Shown in pieces: positions 1 to 6,614 of a stretch of DNA of 11,764 nucleotides. A model generated the notes under the pieces. It ran no database searches. It saw nothing but the letters and a program-made list of their open reading frames with translations, and was not told the origin of the DNA. This DNA is from a bacterium. Its GTDB lineage: Bacteria > Desulfobacterota > GWC2-55-46. The stretch is taken from NCBI GenBank assembly GCA_027310325.1, contig DAIDBB010000243.1, forward strand, positions 1 to 11,764, in the 5' to 3' direction. Each line of letters opens with the position of its first letter. Position 1 is the stretch's first letter. Both the position numbers and the translations under genes were made by a program.

Positions 1-586
1 GTTTAATCACGTCAAATGTATTATAGTGCATCGGGACCGCTATCTTGGGCTTGAGGAATCCGACGGCCCTTATTGCATCCTCTATGCCCATCGTGAAATT
101 GTCCCCTATCGGGAGAAGGGCGCAGTCTATGGAGTTTGTCTCCCCTATGAGGGCCATGTCCGAAAAGAGCCCGGTATCGCCAGCATGGTATACGGTTTTT
201 CCGTCCATCGTTACAAGGAACCCGCAGGGGTTGCCGGCGGCGCCGATATCCGTTGTAGAGCCATGATGGGCTATGGTGAGCTTTACTTTGCCGAAGGGGA
301 ATGTGTGGCTTCCTCCAATGTGCATGGTATGTCCAGTGCATCCCTTTGTAATGCAGTAATTGACGAGTTCGAACGTGCCTATGATAGGGGCCTTGTTTTT
401 CCTGGATATCTGTACGGCGTCTCCCAGATGGTCGGAATGCCCGTGGGTTACAAGGACGGCGTCTACCTCTACCTCATCCGGCTTTATCCTTGACGTCGGG
501 TTCCCGTTAAGGAAGGGGTCAATGATGATAGTCCCCTTGCTCCCTTCCAGGATAAAACAGGAGTGTCCATGATACGTCAGTTTCAT
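1..586 (-). CDS. UPF0173 metal-dependent hydrolase (MBL fold), 3' end cut by window edge
   Basis: Reading leftward from an ATG at 586 gives 195 residues with no stop before the window edge. The protein begins MKLTYHGHSCF and has the metallo-beta-lactamase signature THGHSDH at residues 47-53 (H48, H50, D52, H53). A second metal-site motif, HAGDTG, starts at residue 134 (H134, D137), and MHYNTF lies near the end. This pattern is that of the UPF0173 (YtkL-like) hydrolases, usually about 225-230 residues, so roughly 30 C-terminal residues are missing. The start is supported by a GGAGGT ribosome-binding site seven bases upstream. It is the last visible gene of the purM-purN-DUF523 operon, 48 bp after DUF523. 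The substrate is unknown for the family; a soluble cytoplasmic hydrolase is expected, since no signal peptide is seen. Confidence 0.9.
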   Translation of the reverse strand, partial: MKLTYHGHSCFILEGSKGTIIIDPFLNGNPTSRIKPDEVEVDAVLVTHGHSDHLGDAVQISRKNKAPIIGTFELVNYCITKGCTGHTMHIGGSHTFPFGKVKLTIAHHGSTTDIGAAGNPCGFLVTMDGKTVYHAGDTGLFSDMALIGETNSIDCALLPIGDNFTMGIEDAIRAVGFLKPKIAVPMHYNTFDVIK

Positions 587-634
587 CGCTCGACCTCCGG
601 ATCTGTCTTTAAGTTCGCATGGGCCTGACGAGCC

Positions 635-1078
635 TCAGAAGCCCTTGACCTCAAGCCCCTCTCTTTTAAGGAGCGCCGCGGCTACGCCGCTTCCCGGGAT
701 GCACGCCGAACCCCTGCAAATGATGGATACCCCACAAGAGGGGCTCTTTTCCTTTAGATAAGCCTTTTTGGCGCCGCTTAATCTTGCGATTGATAGGATT
801 GCTTCCGCACCCCTCAAGAATAGCCCGGTAACGTCTCTGCCGTTTTCATCGGCTACCCGCGATCTTCCGTCGAGCACATCGGATCCGTCGCCTGTGGTTA
901 TTTCCGCGCGGGGCCTGGGCGTTGAAAGCCCGCCGAACTGCTCCGGGCACGCCGGTACGGGCAGCATGCCTTTTAGCAGATTTACCGCTTCGGGGCTCAG
1001 TGCGCCGCCTCCGTCATACCTTGTCTTGAGTCCAAGCAGGCAGGCGCTTACTACGACAGGTTCTTTTGCCGGGGCCAT
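635..1078 (-). CDS. DUF523 family protein, TudS-like (possible Fe-S thio-nucleobase desulfidase)
   Basis: The 147-residue product is a full-length single-domain DUF523 protein. Visible hallmarks are VSACLLG near the N-terminus, CPEQFGGL at 44-51 and the C-terminal LKEKSPSCG. Cysteines C13, C44 and C115 correspond to the three conserved cysteines that hold a [4Fe-4S] cluster in TudS, a characterised DUF523 enzyme that removes sulfur from 2-thiouracil. The family assignment is firm, but desulfidase activity here is inference from those cysteines. The ATG at 1078 has an AAGGAT ribosome-binding site a few bases upstream. It starts 8 bp after the purN stop, so it is almost certainly co-transcribed with purM-purN. 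No membrane segment or signal peptide is seen. Confidence 0.9.
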   Translation of the reverse strand: MAPAKEPVVVSACLLGLKTRYDGGGALSPEAVNLLKGMLPVPACPEQFGGLSTPRPRAEITTGDGSDVLDGRSRVADENGRDVTGLFLRGAEAILSIARLSGAKKAYLKEKSPSCGVSIICRGSACIPGSGVAAALLKREGLEVKGF

Positions 1079-1086
1079 GATGATCC

Positions 1087-1788
1087 TTAGCCTGGTATAT
1101 CACCGAAGATGCTTGCGCGAGGGTTTTCAAGCGCGCCGGCAACGTCTTCGCTACGGCTCACGAACACGCGCCGTCCCTTTATAGTGAGCCTTCCTTCGGC
1201 AAAGAGCTCTATCGCCTGGGGATATATCCTGTGCTCCTCGGCCAGGATCCTTTTCTTAAGGTCTTCCACGGTGTCATTGTCGTTTACAGGCACGGCCGCC
1301 TGGATAATTATCGGGCCGCTATCAAGCCCTTCATCGACAAAGTGGACCGTGCATCCCGAGAATTTCACGCCGAAATCGAGCGCCTTTTTCTGCACGTCCA
1401 GGCCGGGGAAGGACGGGAGAAGCGACGGATGGATGTTCATTATCCTCATGGGGAAAGCCTCGAGCATTACTTTTGAGATGATCCTCATGAAGCCGGCCAG
1501 GACAACGAGCTCGACCCCGTGTCCGCTAAGCCTTTCGGAGAGGGAACTATCGAAAGCATCCCTTGAAGGAAAGTCTTTTTTTAATATCACTTCGTGCTGT
1601 ATGCCGTGTTTTTTTGCCCTTTCAAGGGCAAATGCCTGAGGATTGTCGCTTATTACCGTCTTTATGACGGCGTTAAGCCTTTTTGATTCGATGGCGTCGA
1701 TGATGGACTGAAGGTTTGTGCCGCTCCCGGAGACCAGCACGCCTAATCTTAAAGGGAGTTTATGTTTGCCCTGAAAGTTCGGATTCAT
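1087..1788 (-). CDS. purN: phosphoribosylglycinamide formyltransferase (GART)
   Basis: PurN transfers a formyl group from 10-formyltetrahydrofolate to GAR, the third step of de novo purine synthesis, in the cytoplasm. The 233-residue product has the N-terminal VLVSGSGTNLQ phosphate-binding loop (17-27) and the AGFMRI segment. The catalytic NIHPSLLPSFPG motif contains N118 and H120, and DEGLDSGPI carries the catalytic-type aspartate D156. Its ATG overlaps the purM stop in an ATGA tetranucleotide (1785-1788), pointing to translational coupling; no strong ribosome-binding site is visible. The N-terminus is about a dozen residues longer than in typical PurN, so a slightly later start is possible, but no better-supported start codon is apparent. 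Confidence 0.96.
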   Translation of the reverse strand: MNPNFQGKHKLPLRLGVLVSGSGTNLQSIIDAIESKRLNAVIKTVISDNPQAFALERAKKHGIQHEVILKKDFPSRDAFDSSLSERLSGHGVELVVLAGFMRIISKVMLEAFPMRIMNIHPSLLPSFPGLDVQKKALDFGVKFSGCTVHFVDEGLDSGPIIIQAAVPVNDNDTVEDLKKRILAEEHRIYPQAIELFAEGRLTIKGRRVFVSRSEDVAGALENPRASIFGDIPG

Positions 1789-2828
1789 CTATACTCGACT
1801 TCATGCTCCGCGCCTGTTTTCGCCTCGATCTTGCCGATGGTGTAGGCCCTCTCCTTAAGCGCCTTAAGCCTTTTTTTCACGGCAGCCTCATCGCGGGCGC
1901 GGACGATCATGACGAGACCTATCCCGCAGTTAAAGGTACGGAGCATCTCCGCGTCGTCAATCCCTCCGCCGGACTGGATAAGGTCGAAGATTTTCGGCAC
2001 GGGCCATGAGCCCTTTCTTATGACGGCCTTAAGCCCCTCCGGAAGCACCCTCGGAATGTTATCGGTAAAGCCGCCCCCGGTTACGTGCACTAGCCCCAGG
2101 ACGTCGAACTCTTTAATGAGTTTAAGAACGGGTTTTACATATATGCGCGTAGGTGTAAGGAGGGCCGAGCCTATATCGGAGGTGAATCCCTCGGGGGTGC
2201 TTGCCATGTCGAGGCCGAGGATATCGAATATCACCTTTCTGGCGAGCGAGTAGCCGTTGCTATGGAGCCCGCTGGAGGCAAGACCTATGATGCTGTCCCC
2301 CGGCCTTATGCGCGAGCCGTCGATGATCTTTTTTCTGTCGACGACCCCCACGGCAAAGCCCGCAAGGTCGTATTCGCCGTGTTTATAGATGCCCGGCATC
2401 TCCGCGGTCTCTCCCCCGACGAGGGCGCAGCCGGCGGCCTGGCATCCGCGGGCGATGCCTTTTATGATCCTGTAAGTCCGTGCGGCGTCAAGCTTTCCCG
2501 TCGCCACGTAATCGAGGAAGAAAAGCGGTTCGGCGCCGCTTACGAGTATGTCGTTGACGCTCATTGCAACCAGGTCAACGCCAACCGTATCGTGCCGGTC
2601 GGCCATGAATGCCACCATGAGCTTGGTCCCCACGCCGTCGGTTGAGGATACAAGTACCGGGTCTTTGAGATCTTTAAACCTGGCTGAAAAAAGCGCGCCG
2701 AACCCGCCTATGTCTCCTATGACCTCTTTACGGTAACTTGAGCGTACAATAGGTTTGATAAACCTTACCAGCCGCAAACCCTCGTCGATGTTTACGCCGG
2801 CTTCCTTGTAAGTGACCTTCTTTTTCAT
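1785..2828 (-). CDS. purM: phosphoribosylformylglycinamidine cyclo-ligase (AIR synthetase)
   Basis: PurM closes the imidazole ring, converting FGAM and ATP to AIR, the fifth step of purine synthesis. The 347 residues match the usual PurM length. The N-terminal TYKEAGVNIDEG segment is characteristic. SSTDGVGTKL (61-70), GVDLVAMSVNDILVSGAEPLFFLDY (83-107, positions approximate), GGETAEMPG (138-146) and SSGLHSNGYSLAR are the conserved substrate and ATP sites of the PurM/PurL superfamily. It is the first gene of the leftward operon. No Shine-Dalgarno sequence precedes the ATG; instead a sigma70-like promoter lies immediately upstream, so initiation may be on a nearly leaderless mRNA. purN overlaps its 3' end by 4 bases. 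Confidence 0.97.
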   Translation of the reverse strand: MKKKVTYKEAGVNIDEGLRLVRFIKPIVRSSYRKEVIGDIGGFGALFSARFKDLKDPVLVSSTDGVGTKLMVAFMADRHDTVGVDLVAMSVNDILVSGAEPLFFLDYVATGKLDAARTYRIIKGIARGCQAAGCALVGGETAEMPGIYKHGEYDLAGFAVGVVDRKKIIDGSRIRPGDSIIGLASSGLHSNGYSLARKVIFDILGLDMASTPEGFTSDIGSALLTPTRIYVKPVLKLIKEFDVLGLVHVTGGGFTDNIPRVLPEGLKAVIRKGSWPVPKIFDLIQSGGGIDDAEMLRTFNCGIGLVMIVRARDEAAVKKRLKALKERAYTIGKIEAKTGAEHEVEYR

Positions 2829-2836
2829 TTTGGTAT

Positions 2837-2865
2837 AGATTAATCCAATACAACCTTAAAGTCAA
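2837..2865 (-). promoter_or_regulatory. sigma70-type promoter of the purM operon
   Basis: Reading leftward, TTGACT (2865-2860) and TAATCT (2842-2837) are separated by exactly 17 bp. The -35 box matches consensus at five of six positions; the -10 box is weaker, at about three of six. The predicted start point near 2830 is only about two bases before the purM ATG at 2828. This is a pattern match only. Confidence 0.5.
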
Positions 2866-2981
2866 TGGAGGTCTTCGCCTCATTTGGCCGAACGCCATTA
2901 GAAGGGTCCACTGCAGATGAATGCGGAGCAGGATGCGCATGATAAAAAAATACTGACACCCCACGCACTTTCCATTTTACA

Positions 2982-2999
2982 TGCACAATTACTTGTGCA
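2982..2999. promoter_or_regulatory. Dyad site 1 (TGCAC-N8-GTGCA), candidate activator-binding site
   Basis: TGCACAATTACTTGTGCA is a perfect inverted repeat; including flanking bases, ATGCACAA and TTGTGCAT are separated by TTAC. The half-sites resemble those of NtrC-type activators (TGCAC...GTGCA), but the spacer is 8 bp, one more than in the classic glnA sites. Its centre lies about 140 bp upstream of the predicted spoVG sigma54 start, a usual distance for an enhancer. Identity of the binding protein is unknown. Confidence 0.5.
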
Positions 3000-3002
3000 T
3001 AG

Positions 3003-3020
3003 AGCACAGTAATTTATGCA
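3003..3020. promoter_or_regulatory. Dyad site 2 (AGCAC-N8-ATGCA), degenerate tandem copy of site 1
   Basis: AGCACAGTAATTTATGCA has the same 5-8-5 geometry as site 1 and keeps most half-site bases (GCAC and TGCA). Its centre is 21 bp from that of site 1, two turns of B-DNA, so both would lie on the same helix face. This is the arrangement expected of cooperative dimer binding. Confidence 0.45.
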
Positions 3021-3102
3021 TTTCTGTTAATATGATTTGAAAAGTTAAACTCATTCTGACAAGAACTATGGAAATTCGCTTAATATTTCTTATTAAAAAG
3101 GT

Positions 3103-3118
3103 TTGGCATCATGCTTGC
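3103..3118 (+). promoter_or_regulatory. Candidate sigma54 (-24/-12) promoter for spoVG
   Basis: TTGGCATCATGCTTGC matches the sigma54 consensus (YTGGCACG-N4-TTGC). It has GG at 3105-3106 and GC at 3117-3118, with the exact spacing needed. The central CG of the -24 element is not conserved. The implied start near 3130 gives an mRNA leader of about 96 bases before spoVG. No good sigma70 alternative with correct spacing is visible nearby. Confidence 0.5.
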
Positions 3119-3225
3119 GATACATGCTTAGTAAAATAATTTACAGGCCTGCTTAATAAACACTGCGGATTGCATTCGATAGGGTTATAACAAGACGTCA
3201 AACGCGCTGAAAAAAGGAGGCTGAC

Positions 3226-3519
3226 ATGCGTATCACTGAAATCAAGGTTCTTCCGGTCGACGGGGATGAAAAACTCAAGGCTTACGTTACGATCAAGCTC
3301 GATGATTGCTTCGTCGTCAGGGATATGAAGATTATAAAAGGTCCGAACGGGTATTTCGTTGCAATGCCTGCGAAGAAGATGAAAGATGGGACCTACAGGG
3401 ATCTTGTGCACCCGCTCGACAAGCAGACAAGGCAGTTGCTTGAAGACCAGGTCTTGAACGAATACAGGCGGGCGCAGGCTGATTCCAAGAGTGGCCTGGA
3501 GCTTCCCAATGCCGTCTGA
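3226..3519 (+). CDS. spoVG: SpoVG family regulator
   Basis: The 97-residue product is a full-length SpoVG protein. It begins MRITEIKVLPV, has the conserved centre FVVRDMKIIKGPNGYFVAMPAKK, and the region DGTYRDLVHPLDKQTRQLLEDQVLNEY that aligns throughout with Bacillus SpoVG. SpoVG proteins are small site-specific nucleic-acid-binding regulators. They affect sporulation septation in Bacillus, and capsule and virulence gene expression in Staphylococcus. Outside Firmicutes their role is mostly unknown. The ATG is preceded by a strong AAAGGAGG ribosome-binding site at good spacing. It stands alone, divergent from purM and some 440 bp before a polysaccharide gene set. The upstream sigma54-like promoter with paired dyads suggests activator-dependent expression. 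Confidence 0.95.
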   Translation: MRITEIKVLPVDGDEKLKAYVTIKLDDCFVVRDMKIIKGPNGYFVAMPAKKMKDGTYRDLVHPLDKQTRQLLEDQVLNEYRRAQADSKSGLELPNAV

Positions 3520-3701
3520 ATCCCACACAAATGCACTATAATACACTGGCCGGTGGATGAAAGCATTCCAGGAACGGAAGACAGGGAAATCTCTTTGCAG
3601 CTGTTTTTAACCTTTAAGACCGGCGTTCGCAGTAGAATTCCAACTCCGCTATAACCTCCTCTCACGCGGGCTTCCAGCCTTAATCTGCTCCTTTCAGGCG
3701 C

Positions 3702-3729
3702 ATAGCCGAACAGACCCGTGTCCGGCTAT
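3702..3729. repeat. Inverted repeat (hairpin) ATAGCCG...CGGCTAT
   Basis: A perfect 7-bp stem (3702-3708 with 3723-3729) is extended by an A-C mismatch and an inner ACA/TGT stem, leaving a GACCCG loop. No T-run follows, so it does not look like an intrinsic terminator on the plus strand. It may be a structured RNA element or a protein-binding site. Confidence 0.5.
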
Positions 3730-3744
3730 CGTCCTATCAAAGCG

Positions 3745-3773
3745 GCAAGCAATGATATTGTGTAAGTGCTTGC
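3745..3773. repeat. Inverted repeat GCAAGCA...TGCTTGC
   Basis: A perfect 7-bp inverted repeat with a 15-base spacer (3752-3766). It directly abuts the 14-bp palindrome that starts at 3774, and lies some 60-90 bp upstream of the predicted glycosyltransferase promoter. Confidence 0.45.
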
Positions 3774-3787
3774 AAATACATGTATTT
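3774..3787. repeat. 14-bp perfect palindrome AAATACATGTATTT
   Basis: The 14 bases read the same on both strands, which is the shape of an operator for a dimeric regulator. The site is about 45 bp upstream of the -35 box of the predicted glycosyltransferase promoter. AT-rich palindromes can arise by chance, so its function is uncertain. Confidence 0.4.
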
Positions 3788-3831
3788 TTGACGGCTTATT
3801 TGGAGCAGGCACGATAGGGAATCCTTCCGTA

Positions 3832-3860
3832 ATGACAACTGACTCTTTTTCTGATACAAT
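3832..3860 (+). promoter_or_regulatory. sigma70-type promoter of the polysaccharide genes
   Basis: ATGACA (3832-3837) and TACAAT (3855-3860) are separated by 17 bp. Each box matches consensus at five of six positions, and the -10 is preceded by TGA, an extended -10 (TGn). The predicted start near 3867 gives a leader of about 97 bases. Confidence 0.6.
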
Positions 3861-3963
3861 TTTTCGCAAAATTTATGGTTAAACTTTATTTTTATTCGGA
3901 CCCATTGAAGATCATGGGATTCATGAAGGCGGACGGTCCCCGTTCTCGAAGAGGGTTTTCAGG

Positions 3964-5115
3964 GTGAAGGTCGCGCTTGTACATGATTGGCTTACAGGGA
4001 TGCGCGGCGGGGAAAAAGTTCTTGAAGTCTTTTGTGAGATATTCCCTCAGGCGGATATTTTTACGCTTCTTTATGTGCCCGGATCTGTGTCCGATATAAT
4101 CGCAAATAGAAAAATAAAGACATCGTTCATTCAGAAGCTGCCTGCGACAAAAAAGCATTACAGGACGATGCTTCCCCTTTTCCCTCTGGCAGTTGAGAGC
4201 TTTAACCTGGAAGGCTATGACCTGGTTCTTTCCAGCTCTCACTGCGTGGCGAAAGGTGTTATGACCGCGCCAAATACGCCCCATATATCCTATATTCATA
4301 CCCCGATGAGATACGTATGGGATATGTATCATGAGTATTTCGGCGAAAAGAGGGGAATAAAAGGCAAGGCCATAAGCGTCGCCGCCCATTACCTGAGGAT
4401 GTGGGATGCCTCATCGAGCGGCAGGGTCGATTATTTTATCTCAAATTCTCGCCACGTAGCCAGGAGGGTGGAGAAATATTACAGAAGGCTTTCAACGGTA
4501 ATATACCCGCCGGTGGAATGCGGCCGTTTCAGGATACTTCCTTCCCCAGGCGATTACTACCTCATAGTCTCAGCTTTTGCGCCTTACAAGAGGATAGACC
4601 TGGCCATAGAGGCATTTAACGTCCTGGGGCTCAAACTGAAGGTCATAGGGACAGGCCCCGAGGAAGAAAAGTTGAGAAAGATGGCCCATGGCAACGTTGA
4701 ATTCCTCGGATGGAAGACCGATTCCGAGATAGCGGATTATTACGCCGGTTGCAGGGCGCTAATATTTCCCGGCGAAGAGGACTTCGGGATAGTTCCTCTT
4801 GAGGCGATGTCCAGCGGCAGGCCCGTCATAGCTTATGGCAAGGGCGGGGCCCTTGAGACCGTTCTTCCGCTTACGGACGCGCCGGGTAACGGCGGATACA
4901 GCCCTACGGGCATATTTTTTCATGAGCAGACGCACCAGGCGCTTGTTGAAGCCGTAAGAGAGTTCGAAAAGTCCATGGCGGCGTTCGACCCCGTTTCAAT
5001 AAGGCGGCATGCCATGAGTTTCGATAGAACGCTTTTCAAGGAAAAGGTGAGGGTATACGTATCGGTAAAATACGATGAATTCGTGAGAGGCGGCGATGCT
5101 CAAAAAGCACAGTAA
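3964..5115 (+). CDS. GT4 family glycosyltransferase (GT-B fold)
   Basis: The 383-residue product is a full-length retaining glycosyltransferase of family 4, which moves a sugar from a nucleotide donor to a growing glycan on the cytoplasmic membrane face. The N-terminal half begins MKVALVHDWLTGMRGGEKVLE, the acceptor-side pattern of GT4 enzymes. The C-terminal half has AFAPYKRIDLAIEAF (phosphate-contacting K209/R210), VIGTGPEEEKL, and the donor-binding EX7E motif, E272 to E280, within FPGEEDFGIVPLEAMSSG. Relatives are often annotated as mannosyl- or WbaZ-like transferases, but donor and acceptor cannot be read from sequence. The GTG start has GAGGG eight bases upstream. Its last 20 bases overlap the next gene, so the two are co-transcribed. 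Confidence 0.92.
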   Translation: MKVALVHDWLTGMRGGEKVLEVFCEIFPQADIFTLLYVPGSVSDIIANRKIKTSFIQKLPATKKHYRTMLPLFPLAVESFNLEGYDLVLSSSHCVAKGVMTAPNTPHISYIHTPMRYVWDMYHEYFGEKRGIKGKAISVAAHYLRMWDASSSGRVDYFISNSRHVARRVEKYYRRLSTVIYPPVECGRFRILPSPGDYYLIVSAFAPYKRIDLAIEAFNVLGLKLKVIGTGPEEEKLRKMAHGNVEFLGWKTDSEIADYYAGCRALIFPGEEDFGIVPLEAMSSGRPVIAYGKGGALETVLPLTDAPGNGGYSPTGIFFHEQTHQALVEAVREFEKSMAAFDPVSIRRHAMSFDRTLFKEKVRVYVSVKYDEFVRGGDAQKAQ

Positions 5116-6499
5116 ATTCTTTGAGAATATACTCTTTATCGCAGACCTGGTTATTATAGGACTTTCATGGCTTTTTTCGTACTACTTGCGCTTTGAGTCA
5201 GCGCTTATACCTGTAGACAGGGGCAGGCCCACCGTTATCGTCTACATCATCCTTCTTGTGCCTATAACGATAATCTGGGGGTTTGTATTCAAGGGCTTCG
5301 GCCTTTACAGGCCCAAAAGGATCGGAAGCCATCTCTCCGAGGTCTTTGACATCGCAAAGGCGACTGCTACGGCCTTACTCCTCCTGGCAGCCATAACTTT
5401 TTTTCTCAAGCATTATGACGTATCCAGGCTTGTAATGATCTTTTTCACAGTTATCGTCATATCCTCCCTCAGCGTCGAGAGGGTCATATTCAGGTCGGGT
5501 TTGAGGTATTTAAGGAGGAAAGGTTACAACCTCCGGTACGCGATAATAGTCGGGACAGGCCCGCAGGCTGAAAGGATAATAAGGAGCCTGGAAAGGCACC
5601 CGGAGGTCGGCTTGAAGCTCGAGGGCCTTATAACGACAAAGGAATCAGAGACGGGGCACAGGATCGCCGGAGTGCCGGTAATCGCGGCCTGCAAGGACCT
5701 TAAGAGAATAATAAGGGAAAAAAGGATAGATAAGGTATTCATAGCCCTTTCATGGGAAGATCATCCGATGTTCGTCCCGGTGCTAAATAACCTCAAGTAC
5801 GAGGCCATAGACATAAAAGTGATACCCGACATCTATGAGTTCATCACGCTTCGAGGGGGTGTTGAGGAGTTCGACGGCATGCCGATCTTAAACCTCCAGA
5901 ACTCCCCCCTCTATGGATGGAACCTCGTATTGAAGAGGATCGCCGATGTGACGTGCTCAATATTGGCGCTGGCAGTGGTATCTCCGCTAATGGTCCTTAT
6001 CGCGGTTTTGATAAAGATGACTTCGCCGGGGCCGGTATTCTACAGGCAGGAAAGAATGGGCATAGGCGGAGATACTTTTCAGATATTGAAATTCCGCTCG
6101 ATGACGGTCGACGCCGAGAGCGGGACAGGCGCTGTCTGGGCCCGGGAGGATGACCCAAGGCGCACCAGGCTGGGGACTTTCCTGAGGAAAACGAGCATGG
6201 ACGAGCTGCCGCAGTTCTTCAATGTTCTCAAAGGGGATATGAGCATAGTGGGGCCGCGACCCGAGCGGCCGGTTTTCATACGGGAGTTCAGGGAAAATAT
6301 CCCCAAATACATGCTCAGGCACACGATGAAGGCAGGAATAACGGGGTGGGCGCAGATAAACGGATGGCGGGGCAACACGGACATAAGAAAAAGGGTCGAA
6401 CATGACCTTTATTACATAGAGAACTGGTCGCTGTCGCTTGATATCAAGATACTGTGGCTTACGATATGGAAAGGCCTCGTGAACCGTAATGCCTATTGA
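5096..6499 (+). CDS. Polyprenyl-phosphate hexose-1-phosphate transferase (WcaJ/WbaP type)
   Basis: This 467-residue membrane enzyme transfers a sugar-1-phosphate from a UDP-sugar to undecaprenyl phosphate, starting a lipid-linked oligosaccharide for exopolysaccharide, capsule or O-antigen. Four hydrophobic helices are visible around residues 11-30, 47-65, 89-104 and 111-126. A nucleotide-binding-like region follows (IIVGTGPQAERI, 150-161). The catalytic domain starts near 278 with KRIADVTCSILALAVV. It contains RQERMGIGGDTFQILKFRSM (317-336), the catalytic Asp-Glu pair in SMDELPQFFNVLKGDMSIVGPRPERP (D369, E370), and the C-terminal GWAQINGWRG. Length and layout fit the undecaprenyl-phosphate glucose phosphotransferase group, but glucose rather than galactose is inference. 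The ATG has AGAGG nearby and lies inside the end of the glycosyltransferase gene. Confidence 0.94.
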   Translation: MLKKHSKFFENILFIADLVIIGLSWLFSYYLRFESALIPVDRGRPTVIVYIILLVPITIIWGFVFKGFGLYRPKRIGSHLSEVFDIAKATATALLLLAAITFFLKHYDVSRLVMIFFTVIVISSLSVERVIFRSGLRYLRRKGYNLRYAIIVGTGPQAERIIRSLERHPEVGLKLEGLITTKESETGHRIAGVPVIAACKDLKRIIREKRIDKVFIALSWEDHPMFVPVLNNLKYEAIDIKVIPDIYEFITLRGGVEEFDGMPILNLQNSPLYGWNLVLKRIADVTCSILALAVVSPLMVLIAVLIKMTSPGPVFYRQERMGIGGDTFQILKFRSMTVDAESGTGAVWAREDDPRRTRLGTFLRKTSMDELPQFFNVLKGDMSIVGPRPERPVFIREFRENIPKYMLRHTMKAGITGWAQINGWRGNTDIRKRVEHDLYYIENWSLSLDIKILWLTIWKGLVNRNAY

Positions 6500-6519
6500 C
6501 CTACGGAGGCTATTAGCGC

Positions 6520-6548
6520 TTGACAGGATTGGGCCGCCAAATTATAGT
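6520..6548 (+). promoter_or_regulatory. sigma70-type promoter of ugd
   Basis: TTGACA (6520-6525, perfect) and TATAGT (6543-6548, five of six) are 17 bp apart, the best sigma70 match in the window. The predicted start near 6555 gives a leader of about 60 bases. ugd can therefore be expressed apart from the upstream transferase genes. Confidence 0.7.
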
Positions 6549-6614
6549 AAGATATACTTTTTTTGAATAAGTCCGGGTATTGAAGGCATAATTCAACGCG
6601 GGAGGTTCTTATAC

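Larger units (their letters stand above)
2866..3102. other. AT-rich divergent intergenic region between purM and spoVG
   Basis: The full gap between the two divergent genes runs from 2829 to 3225. Apart from the purM promoter, the tandem dyads and the sigma54-like element (entered separately), I see no gene in it. Open frames that cross it show no family resemblance and no ribosome-binding site. Confidence 0.6.
3520..3963. other. Intergenic region between spoVG and the glycosyltransferase gene, rich in inverted repeats
   Basis: I see no convincing protein gene or tRNA in these 444 bases. Three inverted repeats (3702-3729, 3745-3773, 3774-3787) are followed by a good sigma70-type promoter (3832-3860); these are listed separately. 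No clear intrinsic terminator follows spoVG. Small unstable RNA genes cannot be excluded. Confidence 0.55.

Noticed and set aside
21..341. A 106-residue minus-strand frame at the left edge.
   Set aside because: It is an out-of-frame shadow of the UPF0173 hydrolase, whose true frame starts at 586 and runs off the window.
2728..2964. A 78-residue minus-strand frame overlapping the purM start and promoter.
   Set aside because: It is in another frame over the purM 5' end, with no ribosome-binding site or recognisable motif.
3531..3545. A 15-base word, ATGCACTATAATACA, shared with the reverse strand of 17-31 inside the UPF0173 gene, encoding MHYNT.
   Set aside because: Identity stops sharply on both sides. 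One 15-base match in a window this size is not very unlikely by chance, and no further hydrolase-like sequence follows.
3531..3552. A TATAAT hexamer and the near-palindrome CACTGGCCGGTG just after spoVG, as a promoter or terminator.
   Set aside because: No -35 box at proper spacing, no loop for a hairpin and no T-run.
3600..3660. A stretch (CCGGCGTTCGCAG...ATTCC) that recalls the 3' half of a tRNA.
   Set aside because: No matching 5' half, acceptor stem, D-arm or intact T-loop could be found; at most a very decayed remnant.
3393..3665. A 90-residue minus-strand frame overlapping spoVG and the downstream gap.
   Set aside because: No family resemblance; most of it is the antisense shadow of spoVG, and its composition does not look coding.
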